From NCBI RefSeq assembly GCF_000590925.1, contig NZ_CP004372.1, positions 72,001-136,000 of the forward strand: a stretch of DNA of 64,000 bases, given 5' to 3'. Made by a program: the position numbers and the translations under genes. This stretch comes from Roseibacterium elongatum DSM 19469. GTDB lineage: Bacteria > Pseudomonadota > Alphaproteobacteria > Rhodobacterales > Rhodobacteraceae. Shown here in pieces: positions 1 to 9,491 of this stretch (its first letter is position 1; each line of letters begins with the position of its first letter). The notes below the pieces were generated by a model. The model was not told where the DNA came from. It saw only the letters and a list, made by a program, of their open reading frames with translations, and did not search any database.

Positions 1-79
1 CCAGCGTGTCGCGATACTGCGCGCTTGCGGCCTCGAGGTCGGGCACGGCGATGGCGACATGGTTCAGGCGTCCGATCAT
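1..79 (-). CDS. mce: Methylmalonyl-CoA epimerase, N-terminal fragment (cut by window edge)
   Basis: Only the first 26 codons are inside the window. The reading begins MIGRLNHVAIAVPDLEAA, the typical opening of the glyoxalase/VOC-fold methylmalonyl-CoA epimerase, with the metal-binding His of the NHVAIAV strand. The enzyme interconverts the (R) and (S) epimers of methylmalonyl-CoA in the propionyl-CoA to succinyl-CoA route. The ATG is at 77-79 and the rest lies to the left of base 1. It is transcribed away from the receiver-domain gene at 265. Another short VOC protein is possible because so little is visible. Confidence 0.72.
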   Translation of the reverse strand, partial: MIGRLNHVAIAVPDLEAASAQYRDTL

Positions 80-264
80 TGGGTCACTCCCTTTTTTCTG
101 GCGGCTGGCGCAGATATGGCCCCCCATACCCCGCTTTGCCAAGGGGCGAAGGGACGCGGGCGGTGACGCTCCCCCTCGCGTGTGGCCTTAACGGCTTTTC
201 AACCCGACCGTTGTGAACTGACACCTGCTTCACGTGATTCGCAGCTCAGTTTCGGGGGACACCC

Positions 265-981
265 ATGGACGACGCGTTAACCGACCTGACCTATCACCCG
301 CGCCCATCCGCCGACCGGCCCCTTTTGGGCCTGACGGTTCTGGCGGTCGAAGATAGCGTGTTTTCGTCAGAGGCGTTGCGCCTGATGTGCCAGCGCTCGG
401 GCGCGCGGCTCAGGCGCGCGGATTGCATCGCATCGGCCAAACGGCACCTCAACGTCTATCGCCCCACGGTGGCCATCGTCGATCTGGGCCTGCCCGACGG
501 GTCGGGGCTCGACCTGATCGGCCTGATGGCCACGATAACACCGCGCGTGCCCATCATCATCGGCACGTCGGGCTCGGAACGGGAGGCGGCCGCGCAACAG
601 GCCCGCGCCGCCGGGGCGGACGGGTTCCTGCCCAAACCGCTCGACTCCCTCGCCGCCTTTCAGGCCGAATTGCTGCGGCATCTGCCGCCCGAGTTTCACC
701 CCAGCGTCCCGCGCGAGGTCGAAACCAATGCCGTCCAACCCGACGCCCTCGCCCTGCGCGAGGATCTGACCCATGCAATGCATCTGCTGGCGTTGGAACG
801 TCCGCCGATCGGCTATCTGCGCCGCTTTCTGATCGGCCTCGCCAGGTCGGTCGATGACGACGCGCTGGAGGGGCAGGCCCTGGCCATGGGCAGCCAGGGG
901 ATCGGCACGCACGCCAGCGATCAGGCCAAGCTGCGGGCCCTCATTTCGCAGCGCCTGCAAGCCATGCCAATGGCGATCTGA
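265..981 (+). CDS. Response regulator receiver domain protein with an uncharacterised C-terminal helical region
   Basis: 238 residues. The N-terminal two thirds form a CheY-like receiver: acidic pocket Glu29/Asp30, phospho-acceptor Asp73 in VDLGLPDGSG, switch Thr101/Ser102 and Lys124 in FLPKPL. After about residue 145 comes a helical segment of about 90 residues with no DNA-binding HTH that I can recognise, so this is not an obvious transcription factor. No histidine kinase lies nearby. The start ATG follows a G-rich Shine-Dalgarno-like stretch (GGGGGA) at a normal distance. It is probably a single-domain or adaptor-type regulator in a phosphorelay; the partner is unknown. Confidence 0.75.
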   Translation: MDDALTDLTYHPRPSADRPLLGLTVLAVEDSVFSSEALRLMCQRSGARLRRADCIASAKRHLNVYRPTVAIVDLGLPDGSGLDLIGLMATITPRVPIIIGTSGSEREAAAQQARAAGADGFLPKPLDSLAAFQAELLRHLPPEFHPSVPREVETNAVQPDALALREDLTHAMHLLALERPPIGYLRRFLIGLARSVDDDALEGQALAMGSQGIGTHASDQAKLRALISQRLQAMPMAI

Positions 982-1082
982 GCCACGTGCTGTCAGTTCT
1001 TCAATCGAGGACCGAGAACTTCCGCCCCCAACCCGAAAGAAACCACACGATCTCTGCGGTTCCTCCACAGCCTGTGGAAAAC

Positions 1083-2861
1083 TCACTCCTGCGGAATGAC
1101 GCGCAGCCCCAGTTCCATCAATTGCTCTGCCGTCGGCTCGGACGGGGCGTTCATCATCAGATCCTCGGCCCGTTGGTTCATCGGGAACAGGATGACCTCG
1201 CGGATATTCGCGGTGTCCGCCAAGATCATCACGATCCGGTCGATGCCGGCCGCGCAGCCCCCGTGCGGCGGGGCCCCGTATTGGAACGCGTTGACCATCC
1301 CGCCAAAGCGCTTGCGCACCTCGTCCTCGCCATACCCGGCCAGGGCGAAGGCCTTGAACATGATCTCGGGCTTGTGGTTTCGGATCGCGCCCGACACGAT
1401 CTCGTAGCCGTTGCAGGCCAGATCATATTGGTAGCCCAGGACATCCAGCGGGTCGCCCTCCAGCGCCGCGATCCCGCCTTGCGGCATGGAAAACGGGTTA
1501 TGGCTGAAATCGATCTTGCCGGTGTCCTCGTCGGCCTCGTACATCGGGAAATCGACGACCCAGGCAAAGGCGTAGCGATCCTGATCGATCAGGCCCAGCT
1601 GTTCGCCCACCTCGGTCCGCGCGCGGCCGGCGATGGCCTCGAATTCCGACGGCTTGCCCGCCAGGAAAAACGCCGCGTCGCCCGCGCCAAGGCCCAGTTG
1701 CTGGCGGATCACCTCGGTCCGTTCGGGGCCGATATTCTTGGCCAGCGGCCCCGCCCCTTCCAGCGCGCCCTCGGCCTCGCGCCAGAAGATGTAGCCCATA
1801 CCCGGCAGGCCCTGCCCCTGCGCCCAGCTATTCATCCGGTCGCAGAACTTGCGCGACCCGCCCGTCGGCGCGGGGATGGCGCGCACCTGCGTGCCGTCCT
1901 GCTCGAGGATTCTGGCGAAGATGGCAAAGCCCGAGCCCGCGAAATGCTCGCTCACGATCTGCATCTCGATCGGGTTGCGCAGGTCGGGCTTGTCGGTGCC
2001 GTATTTCAACGCGGCCTCGGCATAGGGGATGCGGGGCCAGTCCTGGTCCACCTTCTTGCCGCCGCCGAATTCCTCGAACAGGCCCTTGAGAACCGGCTCG
2101 AGCGTGCCGAACACGTCTTCCTGCTCGACAAAGGACATCTCCATGTCGAGCTGGTAGAAGTCGGTGGGCGACCGGTCGGCACGCGGGTCTTCGTCGCGGA
2201 AACAGGGCGCGATCTGGAAATACTTGTCAAAGCCCGAGACCATCAAGAGCTGCTTGAACTGCTGTGGGGCCTGGGGCAGCGCATAGAACTTGCCCGGATG
2301 CAGGCGCGACGGCACGAGGAAGTCGCGCGCCCCCTCGGGGCTGGAGGCCGTGATGATCGGCGTCTGGTATTCGCGGAACCCGATATCCCACATGCGGCGG
2401 CGGATGCTGGCCACGACGTCCGAACGCAGCGTCATGTTGTGCTGCATCGCCTCGCGCCGCAGGTCGAGATACCGATAGCGCAGGCGCGTTTCCTCGGGGT
2501 ATTCCTGATCGCCGAACACCTGCAGGGGCAGATCGCCCTGCACCTGGCCCAGCACCTCCATGTCGCGGATGAACACCTCGATCTCGCCCGTCGGGATCTT
2601 GGGGTTGATCAGGTTCTCGTCACGGGCCTTCACGCTGCCATCGATGCGAATGCAGTATTCCGCGCGCAGCTTTTCGACTGCGTCGAAAACCGGGCTGTCG
2701 GGGTCGCAGAGCAGCTGCGTCATCCCGTAGTGATCCCGCAGGTCGATGAACAGAACGCCGCCGTGGTCGCGGATGCGATGGACCCAGCCCGACAGGCGGA
2801 CGGTCTCGCCCACGTTCTCCTTGCTGAGCTCGGCACAGGTTTGGCTGCGATAGGCGTGCAT
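1083..2861 (-). CDS. aspS: Aspartyl-tRNA synthetase
   Basis: 592 residues, the length of bacterial-type class II AspRS. An N-terminal OB-fold anticodon-binding domain (about 1-110) is followed by the class II catalytic core. Motif 2 is visible in [19 protein letters not shown] and motif 3 in GIDRIVMIL near residue 540. The family charges tRNA-Asp with aspartate in the cytosol. Whether this copy also charges tRNA-Asn cannot be decided without knowing if asnS or gatCAB is present. It stands alone, convergent with the receiver-domain gene. Confidence 0.95.
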   Translation of the reverse strand: MHAYRSQTCAELSKENVGETVRLSGWVHRIRDHGGVLFIDLRDHYGMTQLLCDPDSPVFDAVEKLRAEYCIRIDGSVKARDENLINPKIPTGEIEVFIRDMEVLGQVQGDLPLQVFGDQEYPEETRLRYRYLDLRREAMQHNMTLRSDVVASIRRRMWDIGFREYQTPIITASSPEGARDFLVPSRLHPGKFYALPQAPQQFKQLLMVSGFDKYFQIAPCFRDEDPRADRSPTDFYQLDMEMSFVEQEDVFGTLEPVLKGLFEEFGGGKKVDQDWPRIPYAEAALKYGTDKPDLRNPIEMQIVSEHFAGSGFAIFARILEQDGTQVRAIPAPTGGSRKFCDRMNSWAQGQGLPGMGYIFWREAEGALEGAGPLAKNIGPERTEVIRQQLGLGAGDAAFFLAGKPSEFEAIAGRARTEVGEQLGLIDQDRYAFAWVVDFPMYEADEDTGKIDFSHNPFSMPQGGIAALEGDPLDVLGYQYDLACNGYEIVSGAIRNHKPEIMFKAFALAGYGEDEVRKRFGGMVNAFQYGAPPHGGCAAGIDRIVMILADTANIREVILFPMNQRAEDLMMNAPSEPTAEQLMELGLRVIPQE

Positions 2862-2963
2862 CTGCGGTCCCTTTGGGCTTTGGGTTTCAGGCGCGGTCAG
2901 GCGCGGTTTCGACGTCGCGCCGATACACCGCGCGGGGCCGGCGAAGTCAACCCCGCCAAGGTG

Positions 2964-3785
2964 TCAGAGCGTGCAGGAAAGGGCGCGCGTGATCGCGTCC
3001 GGATGAAACGGCGCAAGCGCCTGCGCGACAAGGGCGCCAGTCTCGAGACGGGTGGCCATCACCCGCGACCAGGCGGCATCGGCGGTGATGATCTCGGGGC
3101 CATCGCCGCAATCGCGGATCCCCCCGGTGATGAATGCCTCGCCGATGCGGTGGTTCGACAGGCCGGGCAGGCTGGCGATCTCGGACAGGGTGCCGCCGGT
3201 GGGACCGTCAGGCGCGAAGCGCCAGATGCGCATCGTACGGGCCAGGTGGGGGCGATCGACATAGGCGATATCCTGTGTGCCGTCGCCATCGAAATCGGCC
3301 ACGCCCACGGGGGCCAGCCAGCGGTTCGCGCGGCCGATATTGGGCGTCGCGGCATAAGGCACCAGCCGCGTTCGGTCCTCGGACAGCCCGTAAACGACCA
3401 GGCGCGCCCCTTGGCGGGCATGGCTCTGGACGGTGATCGCCTCGGGCCATCCGTCGCCGGTCAGTTCGGCAAGGCGGGGTGCGAGATCCTCGAACACTTC
3501 GACGTCGGGCAAGACGATCCGCAAGACCCCACAGTCTGGCAGGCCGTGCCGATGCAGGGCCAGCGTGCCCGCCTCGATGGCATCGCCCAGGACAGCATGG
3601 GCATAGCGCGTGGTCGGCGCCTCGAACCAGGCCGCCACCTCGCCCTGGGGGGCGGTGACCCGCGTCAGCGACCCGGCCATCGCCCGGTCGACCCAGGGCG
3701 CGCGGTCGCAGGCCAGAACGCCCCCCGAGGCCGCCAGCCAAAGGCTCACGGCCAGACCGGCGCCGCGGGCGAACCGCGGCCACAT
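2964..3785 (-). CDS. Exported FG-GAP/VCBS-like repeat protein, function unknown
   Basis: 273 residues from ATG 3785. It opens MWPRFARGAGLAVSLWLAAS followed by GGVLAC, a Sec signal peptide that could be cut before Cys (possible lipoprotein) or just after. The mature part contains a calcium-type FG-GAP/VCBS repeat signature, VADFDGDGTQDIAYVDR, and a weaker one around LTGDGWPEAITV, so a small beta-propeller in the periplasm is likely. A longer in-frame reading upstream overlaps the ferredoxin gene and was not used. It follows the ferredoxin gene on the same strand. No catalytic residues are recognised. Confidence 0.7.
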   Translation of the reverse strand: MWPRFARGAGLAVSLWLAASGGVLACDRAPWVDRAMAGSLTRVTAPQGEVAAWFEAPTTRYAHAVLGDAIEAGTLALHRHGLPDCGVLRIVLPDVEVFEDLAPRLAELTGDGWPEAITVQSHARQGARLVVYGLSEDRTRLVPYAATPNIGRANRWLAPVGVADFDGDGTQDIAYVDRPHLARTMRIWRFAPDGPTGGTLSEIASLPGLSNHRIGEAFITGGIRDCGDGPEIITADAAWSRVMATRLETGALVAQALAPFHPDAITRALSCTL

Positions 3786-3820
3786 GCGCAGCGGCGGGCG
3801 CGGCGCCACCAAGGGCACCC

Positions 3821-4645
<825 letters not shown>

Positions 4646-4722
4646 TGCCGCGACCTTCTTTCGTCAAGGGGCGAAACGCGCTATGGTAGGTTAACGACAA
4701 ACAGGCAGGTCAGAGCAGGCCC

Positions 4723-5283
4723 ATGCGATACCCGATCCTTCTTGCCGTCCTTTGGGGCGGGCTGTCGGCCTGCACGCCCACCACCGATGCGGCCTTCAGC
4801 GCCGTGATCTCGCCCGTCGAGACCGAGGTCGAGGTCACCCGCGGCATGGGGCCGCCCGACGCCGACCCCGATGCCTGCTACGGGCGCGAGATCACGCCGG
4901 CGGTGATCGAAACCGTGACCGAACAGGTGATGATCCAGCCGCCACAAATCTCCGCCATGGGCGCGGTGCGCGAACCGGGCGTTTTCGTGACCGAAACCCA
5001 GCAGCGCATCGTTCAGGATCGCCGCGAATTGTGGTTCGAAACCCCCTGTCAGGCCGATAGCGACCCCGAATTCATCGCCTCGCTGCAACGCGCGCTGGCG
5101 GCGCGGGGCCAGTATCGCGGCCCGATCAACGGCGTGATGGACACGCGCACACGTCGGGCCATCCGCGCCTATCAGGCACCGCAGGGCCTCGACAGTGCGA
5201 TCCTGTCCCTCGCGGCCGCGCGCCAATTGGGCCTTGCGATCTGGGACCCGGCCCTGGCCGCCGGCGGTGGCGACGGCGGCTGA
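4723..5283 (+). CDS. Peptidoglycan-binding domain lipoprotein
   Basis: 186 residues. The N terminus MRYPILLAVLWGGLSAC is a lipoprotein signal peptide with a lipobox ending in Cys17. The C-terminal part (about 108-150: PEFIASLQRALAARGQYRGP, INGVMDTRTRRAIRAYQ) is a PG_binding_1 domain, which binds stem peptides of murein. The middle is unassigned. The likely role is an envelope lipoprotein tethering to or sensing peptidoglycan. It is convergent with the Do-family protease gene, with a hairpin terminator between them. Confidence 0.8.
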   Translation: MRYPILLAVLWGGLSACTPTTDAAFSAVISPVETEVEVTRGMGPPDADPDACYGREITPAVIETVTEQVMIQPPQISAMGAVREPGVFVTETQQRIVQDRRELWFETPCQADSDPEFIASLQRALAARGQYRGPINGVMDTRTRRAIRAYQAPQGLDSAILSLAAARQLGLAIWDPALAAGGGDGG

Positions 5284-5295
5284 CCGTCCGCGCAG

Positions 5296-5333
5296 AAAAA
5301 GCCCCCCGGCACCGAAGGCGTCGGGGGGCGCTT
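5296..5333 (-). terminator. Rho-independent terminator for the Do-family protease gene
   Basis: Arms GCCCCCCG (5301-5308) and CGGGGGGC (5322-5329) form an 8-bp stem. On the minus strand the stem is followed by five T, the classical order for termination of the leftward protease gene. It may also act on the rightward lipoprotein gene, where the T tract is only three bases. Confidence 0.75.
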
Positions 5334-5351
5334 TGGTCGATGTTGCGGCGA

Positions 5352-6908
5352 TCAATCCTCGAGGCTCAGCGCGACGAAGCGCGGGTTGCCGGCGCGGCGG
5401 ATCAGAAGCAGGATGGATTTCTGCCCGGCCTCTTGCGCGGTTTCGATCCGGTCGCGGAAATCCTCGGGGCTGCGGACGGGCTGCTGCGCGACCTCGGTGA
5501 TGATATCGCCCACCTGCAACCCTTTTTCCGCGGCGTCCGAGGCGGGATCGACCTGTTCGATGACCAACCCGCCCGACACGCCCTGCGCGTCCAACTGATC
5601 GCGCAACGCATCGGTCAGCGGCGTGACGGTCAGGCCCAGCACCTCGCCCGAGGACGGTTCGGGCAGCATGCCCCCCCCTTCACCCGTCGACGAGGCCAGG
5701 CCTTCGGCGGTTTCGCGCCGGCCAAGCGTCACCCGCAAGGTCTGGGTCGCCCCGTCGCGGAAGACCACGACGCGCACCGTTTCATTCACCCCCGAGTCGC
5801 CCACGATCCGCACCAGTTCGCGGGTATCGTCGACCTCTTCGCCGGCGAAGGACAGAATGACATCGCCCACTTCGATGCCGCCGTCGCGCGCGGGCCCCTC
5901 GGGCACGTCGGTCACCAAGGCGCCGCGCGCCTCGTCGAGGCCCAGCCCATCGGCGATATCGCCCGTCACATCCTGAATGCGCACGCCCAGCCAGCCGCGG
6001 CGCGTCTCGCCGAATTCGCGCAATTGCGCCACGACATTCGACACGACCTCGGACGACATGGCAAAGCCGATCCCGATCGAGCCACCGGTCGGCGACAGGA
6101 TGGCCGTGTTCACGCCGATCACGTCGCCATCCATGTTGAACAGCGGCCCGCCCGAGTTGCCGCGGTTGATGGCCGCGTCGGTCTGAATGTAATCGTCATA
6201 GGTGCCCGACAATTCGCGCCCACGGGCCGACACGACGCCGACCGAAACCGAAAAGCCCTGCCCCAGCGGGTTGCCCATGGCCATGACCCAGTCGCCGACG
6301 CGCATCGACTCGCTGTCGCCAAGGCTGACGAAAGGCAGCGGATCGTCCGCCTCGACCTTGAGCAGCGCGATATCGGTGTTGGGGTCGGTGCCGATGATGG
6401 TGGCCTCCAACTCCTGCCCCGAGCGGAACTCGATCAGGATCTCGTCGGCCCCTTCAATGACGTGATTGTTGGTGATGATGAAGCCGTCTTCGGAGATCAC
6501 GAACCCAGACCCCAACGCCTGGCTGCGCCGCCGCTGCTGTTCGGGATTCTGCCGGCGATCGAGGAAGTCGTTGAAGAAATCTTCCAGCGGGCTGCCGTCG
6601 GGCATCATCGGGCCGGGGCCCTGACGACCGGCCACGATGGCCGAGGTCGTGATGTTGACCACCGCATCGCCCACCTGATCGACAAGATCGGCAAAGGATG
6701 GCGGGGCCGATTGGGCGCGGGCGTCGCTGCTGGCGATCAGCAGCGCCAGAACCGTCAAGCCTGCGATCAGGGTCGTCGTCGTCGCCCGATAGGCCGCCGC
6801 GCCTTGGACGCCCAGACGCATCAGCGCCACGCGCGCGGGGCGGGCCGCAGGGGTGCGGATTTGCTCAGCTGTCGGTCGAAAATCTGCCGGGTCCTGTTGG
6901 ATCGTCAC
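5352..6908 (-). CDS. degP: Do-family periplasmic serine protease/chaperone (DegP/DegQ/MucD-like)
   Basis: 518 residues from GTG 6908. This start is preferred over upstream codons because a strong AGGAGG sits seven bases before it. A hydrophobic segment at about 46-60 ending ASSDARAQ is the export signal; an internal ATG (residue 30) would give a shorter signal peptide. The trypsin-like triad is His149 (TNNHV), Asp179 (TDIALLK) and Ser252 (RGNSGGPLF). Two PDZ domains follow (about 300-400 and 420-510). The family degrades or refolds damaged envelope proteins. It lies downstream of hflK, hflC and the DUF2065 gene, an arrangement linking membrane and periplasmic quality control. Confidence 0.92.
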   Translation of the reverse strand: MTIQQDPADFRPTAEQIRTPAARPARVALMRLGVQGAAAYRATTTTLIAGLTVLALLIASSDARAQSAPPSFADLVDQVGDAVVNITTSAIVAGRQGPGPMMPDGSPLEDFFNDFLDRRQNPEQQRRRSQALGSGFVISEDGFIITNNHVIEGADEILIEFRSGQELEATIIGTDPNTDIALLKVEADDPLPFVSLGDSESMRVGDWVMAMGNPLGQGFSVSVGVVSARGRELSGTYDDYIQTDAAINRGNSGGPLFNMDGDVIGVNTAILSPTGGSIGIGFAMSSEVVSNVVAQLREFGETRRGWLGVRIQDVTGDIADGLGLDEARGALVTDVPEGPARDGGIEVGDVILSFAGEEVDDTRELVRIVGDSGVNETVRVVVFRDGATQTLRVTLGRRETAEGLASSTGEGGGMLPEPSSGEVLGLTVTPLTDALRDQLDAQGVSGGLVIEQVDPASDAAEKGLQVGDIITEVAQQPVRSPEDFRDRIETAQEAGQKSILLLIRRAGNPRFVALSLED

Positions 6909-6915
6909 GGACTTG

Positions 6916-6921
6916 CCTCCT
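6916..6921 (-). promoter_or_regulatory. Ribosome binding site that fixes the GTG start of the Do-family protease
   Basis: AGGAGG on the minus strand, seven bases upstream of GTG 6906-6908. Neither the upstream in-frame ATG nor the later ATG before the hydrophobic segment has a comparable site, so translation most likely begins at the GTG. Confidence 0.7.
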
Positions 6922-7065
6922 GTCACGCCGGGGTTGCGGCGCAATCCCGCCGCTTTGTCTGGTTAGAATATTTGCGCACGGGCCGGTCGGATCAACCTTT
7001 TCGCGCCACCCGCGCCCGTCCCGACCCGTCACATGGCCGTGACGTGAGCGAAACATGACGGCCCG

Positions 7066-7269
7066 TCACAGGCCGACACCGACCGCCCAAGAGATCAGGA
7101 TCGCCCCCATCGTGATCGCCAGAAAGCCGATCAGGCGCCGCGCCTCGACCGGGATTTCGGCCATCATGCGCAAGATCTGGTCAAGGCGCGAGGGCGCCAG
7201 CGCAAAGAGCAGCCCCTCGATCACGAGGGCCGTGCCGATCCCCAGAAGCAGGATATACCCGATGCTCAT
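7066..7269 (-). CDS. DUF2065 family small membrane protein
   Basis: 67 residues from ATG 7269 (MSIGYILLLGIGTALVIEGL). Two hydrophobic helices (about 4-22 and 43-64) flank a short basic loop with APSRLDQILRMM, the pattern of the DUF2065 family found next to hflC in many proteobacteria. An in-frame TTG six codons upstream is a weaker alternative. It lies between hflC and the protease gene on the same strand. Its function is unknown; the context suggests a part in membrane protein quality control. Confidence 0.8.
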   Translation of the reverse strand: MSIGYILLLGIGTALVIEGLLFALAPSRLDQILRMMAEIPVEARRLIGFLAITMGAILISWAVGVGL

Positions 7270-7291
7270 GTCCGTGGTCGCCGTCAAAACC

Positions 7292-7320
7292 GAAACGGGC
7301 GACCCAAGGCCGCCCGTTTC
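7292..7320. terminator. Hairpin after hflC
   Basis: Perfect 10-bp arms GAAACGGGCG (7292-7301) and CGCCCGTTTC (7311-7320) with a 9-base loop, nine bases past the hflC stop. On the minus strand it is followed by GGTTTT, a weak T tract, so it may attenuate rather than fully stop transcription into the DUF2065 gene. Confidence 0.6.
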
Positions 7321-7329
7321 AAGAACCGA

Positions 7330-8220
7330 TTACTGACGTGCCGGTGTCGCGCCCAGGCCCGAGTTTCCGAGATACTCGAAAAACTCGCTGTCAGGCGTAA
7401 GCACCATGGTCGTATTGTTGCGCAAGGCCCGCTCATAGGCGGTCATCGAGCGGTAGAACTCGAAGAACTCGGCATCCTGACCAAAGGCTTCGGCAAAGAT
7501 CCGGTTGCGTTCGGCATCGGCCTCACCGCGGGTGATCTCGGCATCGCGCTGCGCCTCGGAGGTCAGCTCGACCACTGTCCGGTCGGCCTGGGCGCGGACA
7601 CGTTGCGCCGCCTCGTTCCCGCGGGCGATTTCATCAGTCGCCTCGCGCTCACGTTCGGCGCGCATCCGGGCAAAGGTCGCCTCGAGGTTCTGCGCCGGCA
7701 GGTTGGTCTGCTTCAGACGCACATCCAGCACTTCCAGGCCCAGCACCGCCGCCCGTGCGCGGGCCTGCTCGGTGATCTGGTCCATCAGCGTGGCGCGTTC
7801 CGTCGACAGGATCGTGTTCGAGGTCACCCCGTCCGAACCCAGAACGGCACGGATGGTCGGGTTGATGATGCCTTCGAGGCGATCCTCGCCAGCCCGCAGG
7901 CCGCCGACGCCGACAGCCTGGCGGAATTGCACGACGTCATTGATCCGGTAGCGCGCGAAGGCGTCAATCACGAGGCGGCGGTCATCTGACGGCGTCACCT
8001 CGATCTCGGCGGTGTCGAGCGACAGGATGCGGTCGTCGTAATAGACCACGTCCTGAATGAACGGCACCTTGAAGTTCAGCCCCGGTTCTTCGATCACCTG
8101 ACGGATCTGACCGAATTGCAGCACCAGCGCGCGCTGGCGTTCGTCGACCACGAAGATCGAGCTGAGCAGCAGCGCGATCGCAAGGATCAGGACGGGTACG
8201 AGATAGGTAATGCGTTTCAT
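7330..8220 (-). CDS. hflC: HflC, SPFH/Band-7 modulator of FtsH protease
   Basis: 296 residues with an N-terminal membrane anchor (about 4-22) and a Band-7/SPFH domain (FVVDERQRALVLQFG onward), then a charged coiled coil rich in RAEREREATDEIARG-type heptads. HflC pairs with HflK in a large periplasm-facing ring around FtsH and restrains its proteolysis of membrane proteins. Its ATG overlaps the hflK stop codon by one base (TGATG), so the two are translationally coupled. Confidence 0.95.
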   Translation of the reverse strand: MKRITYLVPVLILAIALLLSSIFVVDERQRALVLQFGQIRQVIEEPGLNFKVPFIQDVVYYDDRILSLDTAEIEVTPSDDRRLVIDAFARYRINDVVQFRQAVGVGGLRAGEDRLEGIINPTIRAVLGSDGVTSNTILSTERATLMDQITEQARARAAVLGLEVLDVRLKQTNLPAQNLEATFARMRAEREREATDEIARGNEAAQRVRAQADRTVVELTSEAQRDAEITRGEADAERNRIFAEAFGQDAEFFEFYRSMTAYERALRNNTTMVLTPDSEFFEYLGNSGLGATPARQ

Positions 8221-9385
8221 CAGTTGGTTCTCCCCGTCGTGGTGGCCGCATCGGGCGTGCGACGCAGTTCGTTCAACGGCAGGTAGGGCACAACGCCAGA
8301 GCCGCCGCCCTCACCGTTCTCGTCAAGAATGACCAGATCGGTGTCGCCCAGCACACGTTCCATCGTCTCGAGATAGAGACGGCGGCGTGTCACGTCGGGG
8401 GCGTCGCTGTATTCCTGCAAAACGGCGAGGAAACGGCTGGCCTCACCCTGAGCCTCGTTCACGACCTGGGCGCGGTAGCCCTCGGCCTCTTCCAGAAGCT
8501 GCGCGGCTTCACCGCGCGCACCGGCGAGGACGCGGTTGGCGTAGGCGTCGGCCTGACGTTCCAGACGGTCGCGCTCCTGTTCGGCGGCCTGCACCTCGCG
8601 GAAGGCGTCGATCACCTCGGCGGGCGGGTCGGCGCGGTCGAGGTTGAGCCGCACGATGTTCACGCCCGAATCGTAGCTGTCCAGTGTCTGCTGGATCAAC
8701 TGCTGCACCCGGTCGGCGATGATGCCGCGATCTCGGTTGAGGATCGGCGCGAGCTGCGATTGCGAGATGACCTCGCGCATTGCGGCCTCGGACACGGCGC
8801 GGATCGTTGCCTCGGGGTCGCGCAGGTTGAAGAGGTAAAGCGCGGGATCGTTGATGTTCCAGACCACTTCGAAGTCGATATCGACGATGTTTTCATCGGT
8901 GGTCAGCATCAGACCGTCATCCGAGGCGCCGGGGCGGTTGGCCCCGATAGTGACGGTGTTTTCCCGCGTCACGGCCAGAACTTCGGCGGTGACGACCGGC
9001 CAGGGCGCGAAGTTGAGGCCGGGGCCGCCGACCGAGCTGAACTCGCCGAGAACAACTCGACCGACTGCTCTTCGGGGCGGACCGTGTAGAACGAGTTGAA
9101 CGCCCAGACACCCAGCGCGACGATGACGCCGACAATCCAGATGCTGCGCGCCGACGGCCCACCGCCGCCGCCCATCGGGCCGCGACCGCCGCCGCCGCGT
9201 CCACCCATCAGGACGCGCAGCTGTTCTTGGCCCTTGCGGACGATTTCGTCGATCTCGGGGATCTGCTGATCTCCGCCGCCGCCCGGGCGCCGGGGCCCGT
9301 CGTCGCGCCCCCCATTGTTGTTTCCGCGATTACCCCCGCCAGAGCCGCCTCCGCCGCCCCAGGGGCCGCCACTATTGCCAGCCAT
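8220..9385 (-). CDS. hflK: HflK, SPFH-domain FtsH modulator (one-base frameshift in this sequence)
   Basis: The gene starts at ATG 9385 (MAGNSGGPWGGGGG) and ends at 8220, but the frame breaks near 9049-9051. The N part carries the Gly/Arg-rich cytoplasmic tail, one transmembrane helix (about 95-112) and FYTVRPEEQSVELF. The C part resumes with the expected GEFSSVGGPGLNFAPWP-type sequence in another frame and then the full Band-7 domain. Restoring one C (TTCTCGG to TTCCTCGG) rejoins the frames to 389 codons including the stop. HflK partners HflC directly downstream. A consensus error is more likely than a true mutation because both halves are otherwise perfectly conserved. Confidence 0.9.
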
Positions 9386-9491
9386 AGATCGTCGTTCCCT
9401 CACACATGTAGAGTTCAATTCATTCCAATATGGGCACTCGGCCCGTCATTGCATCGGAACCTGTGCGTTTTCACCTCGAAATCAAGCGCAC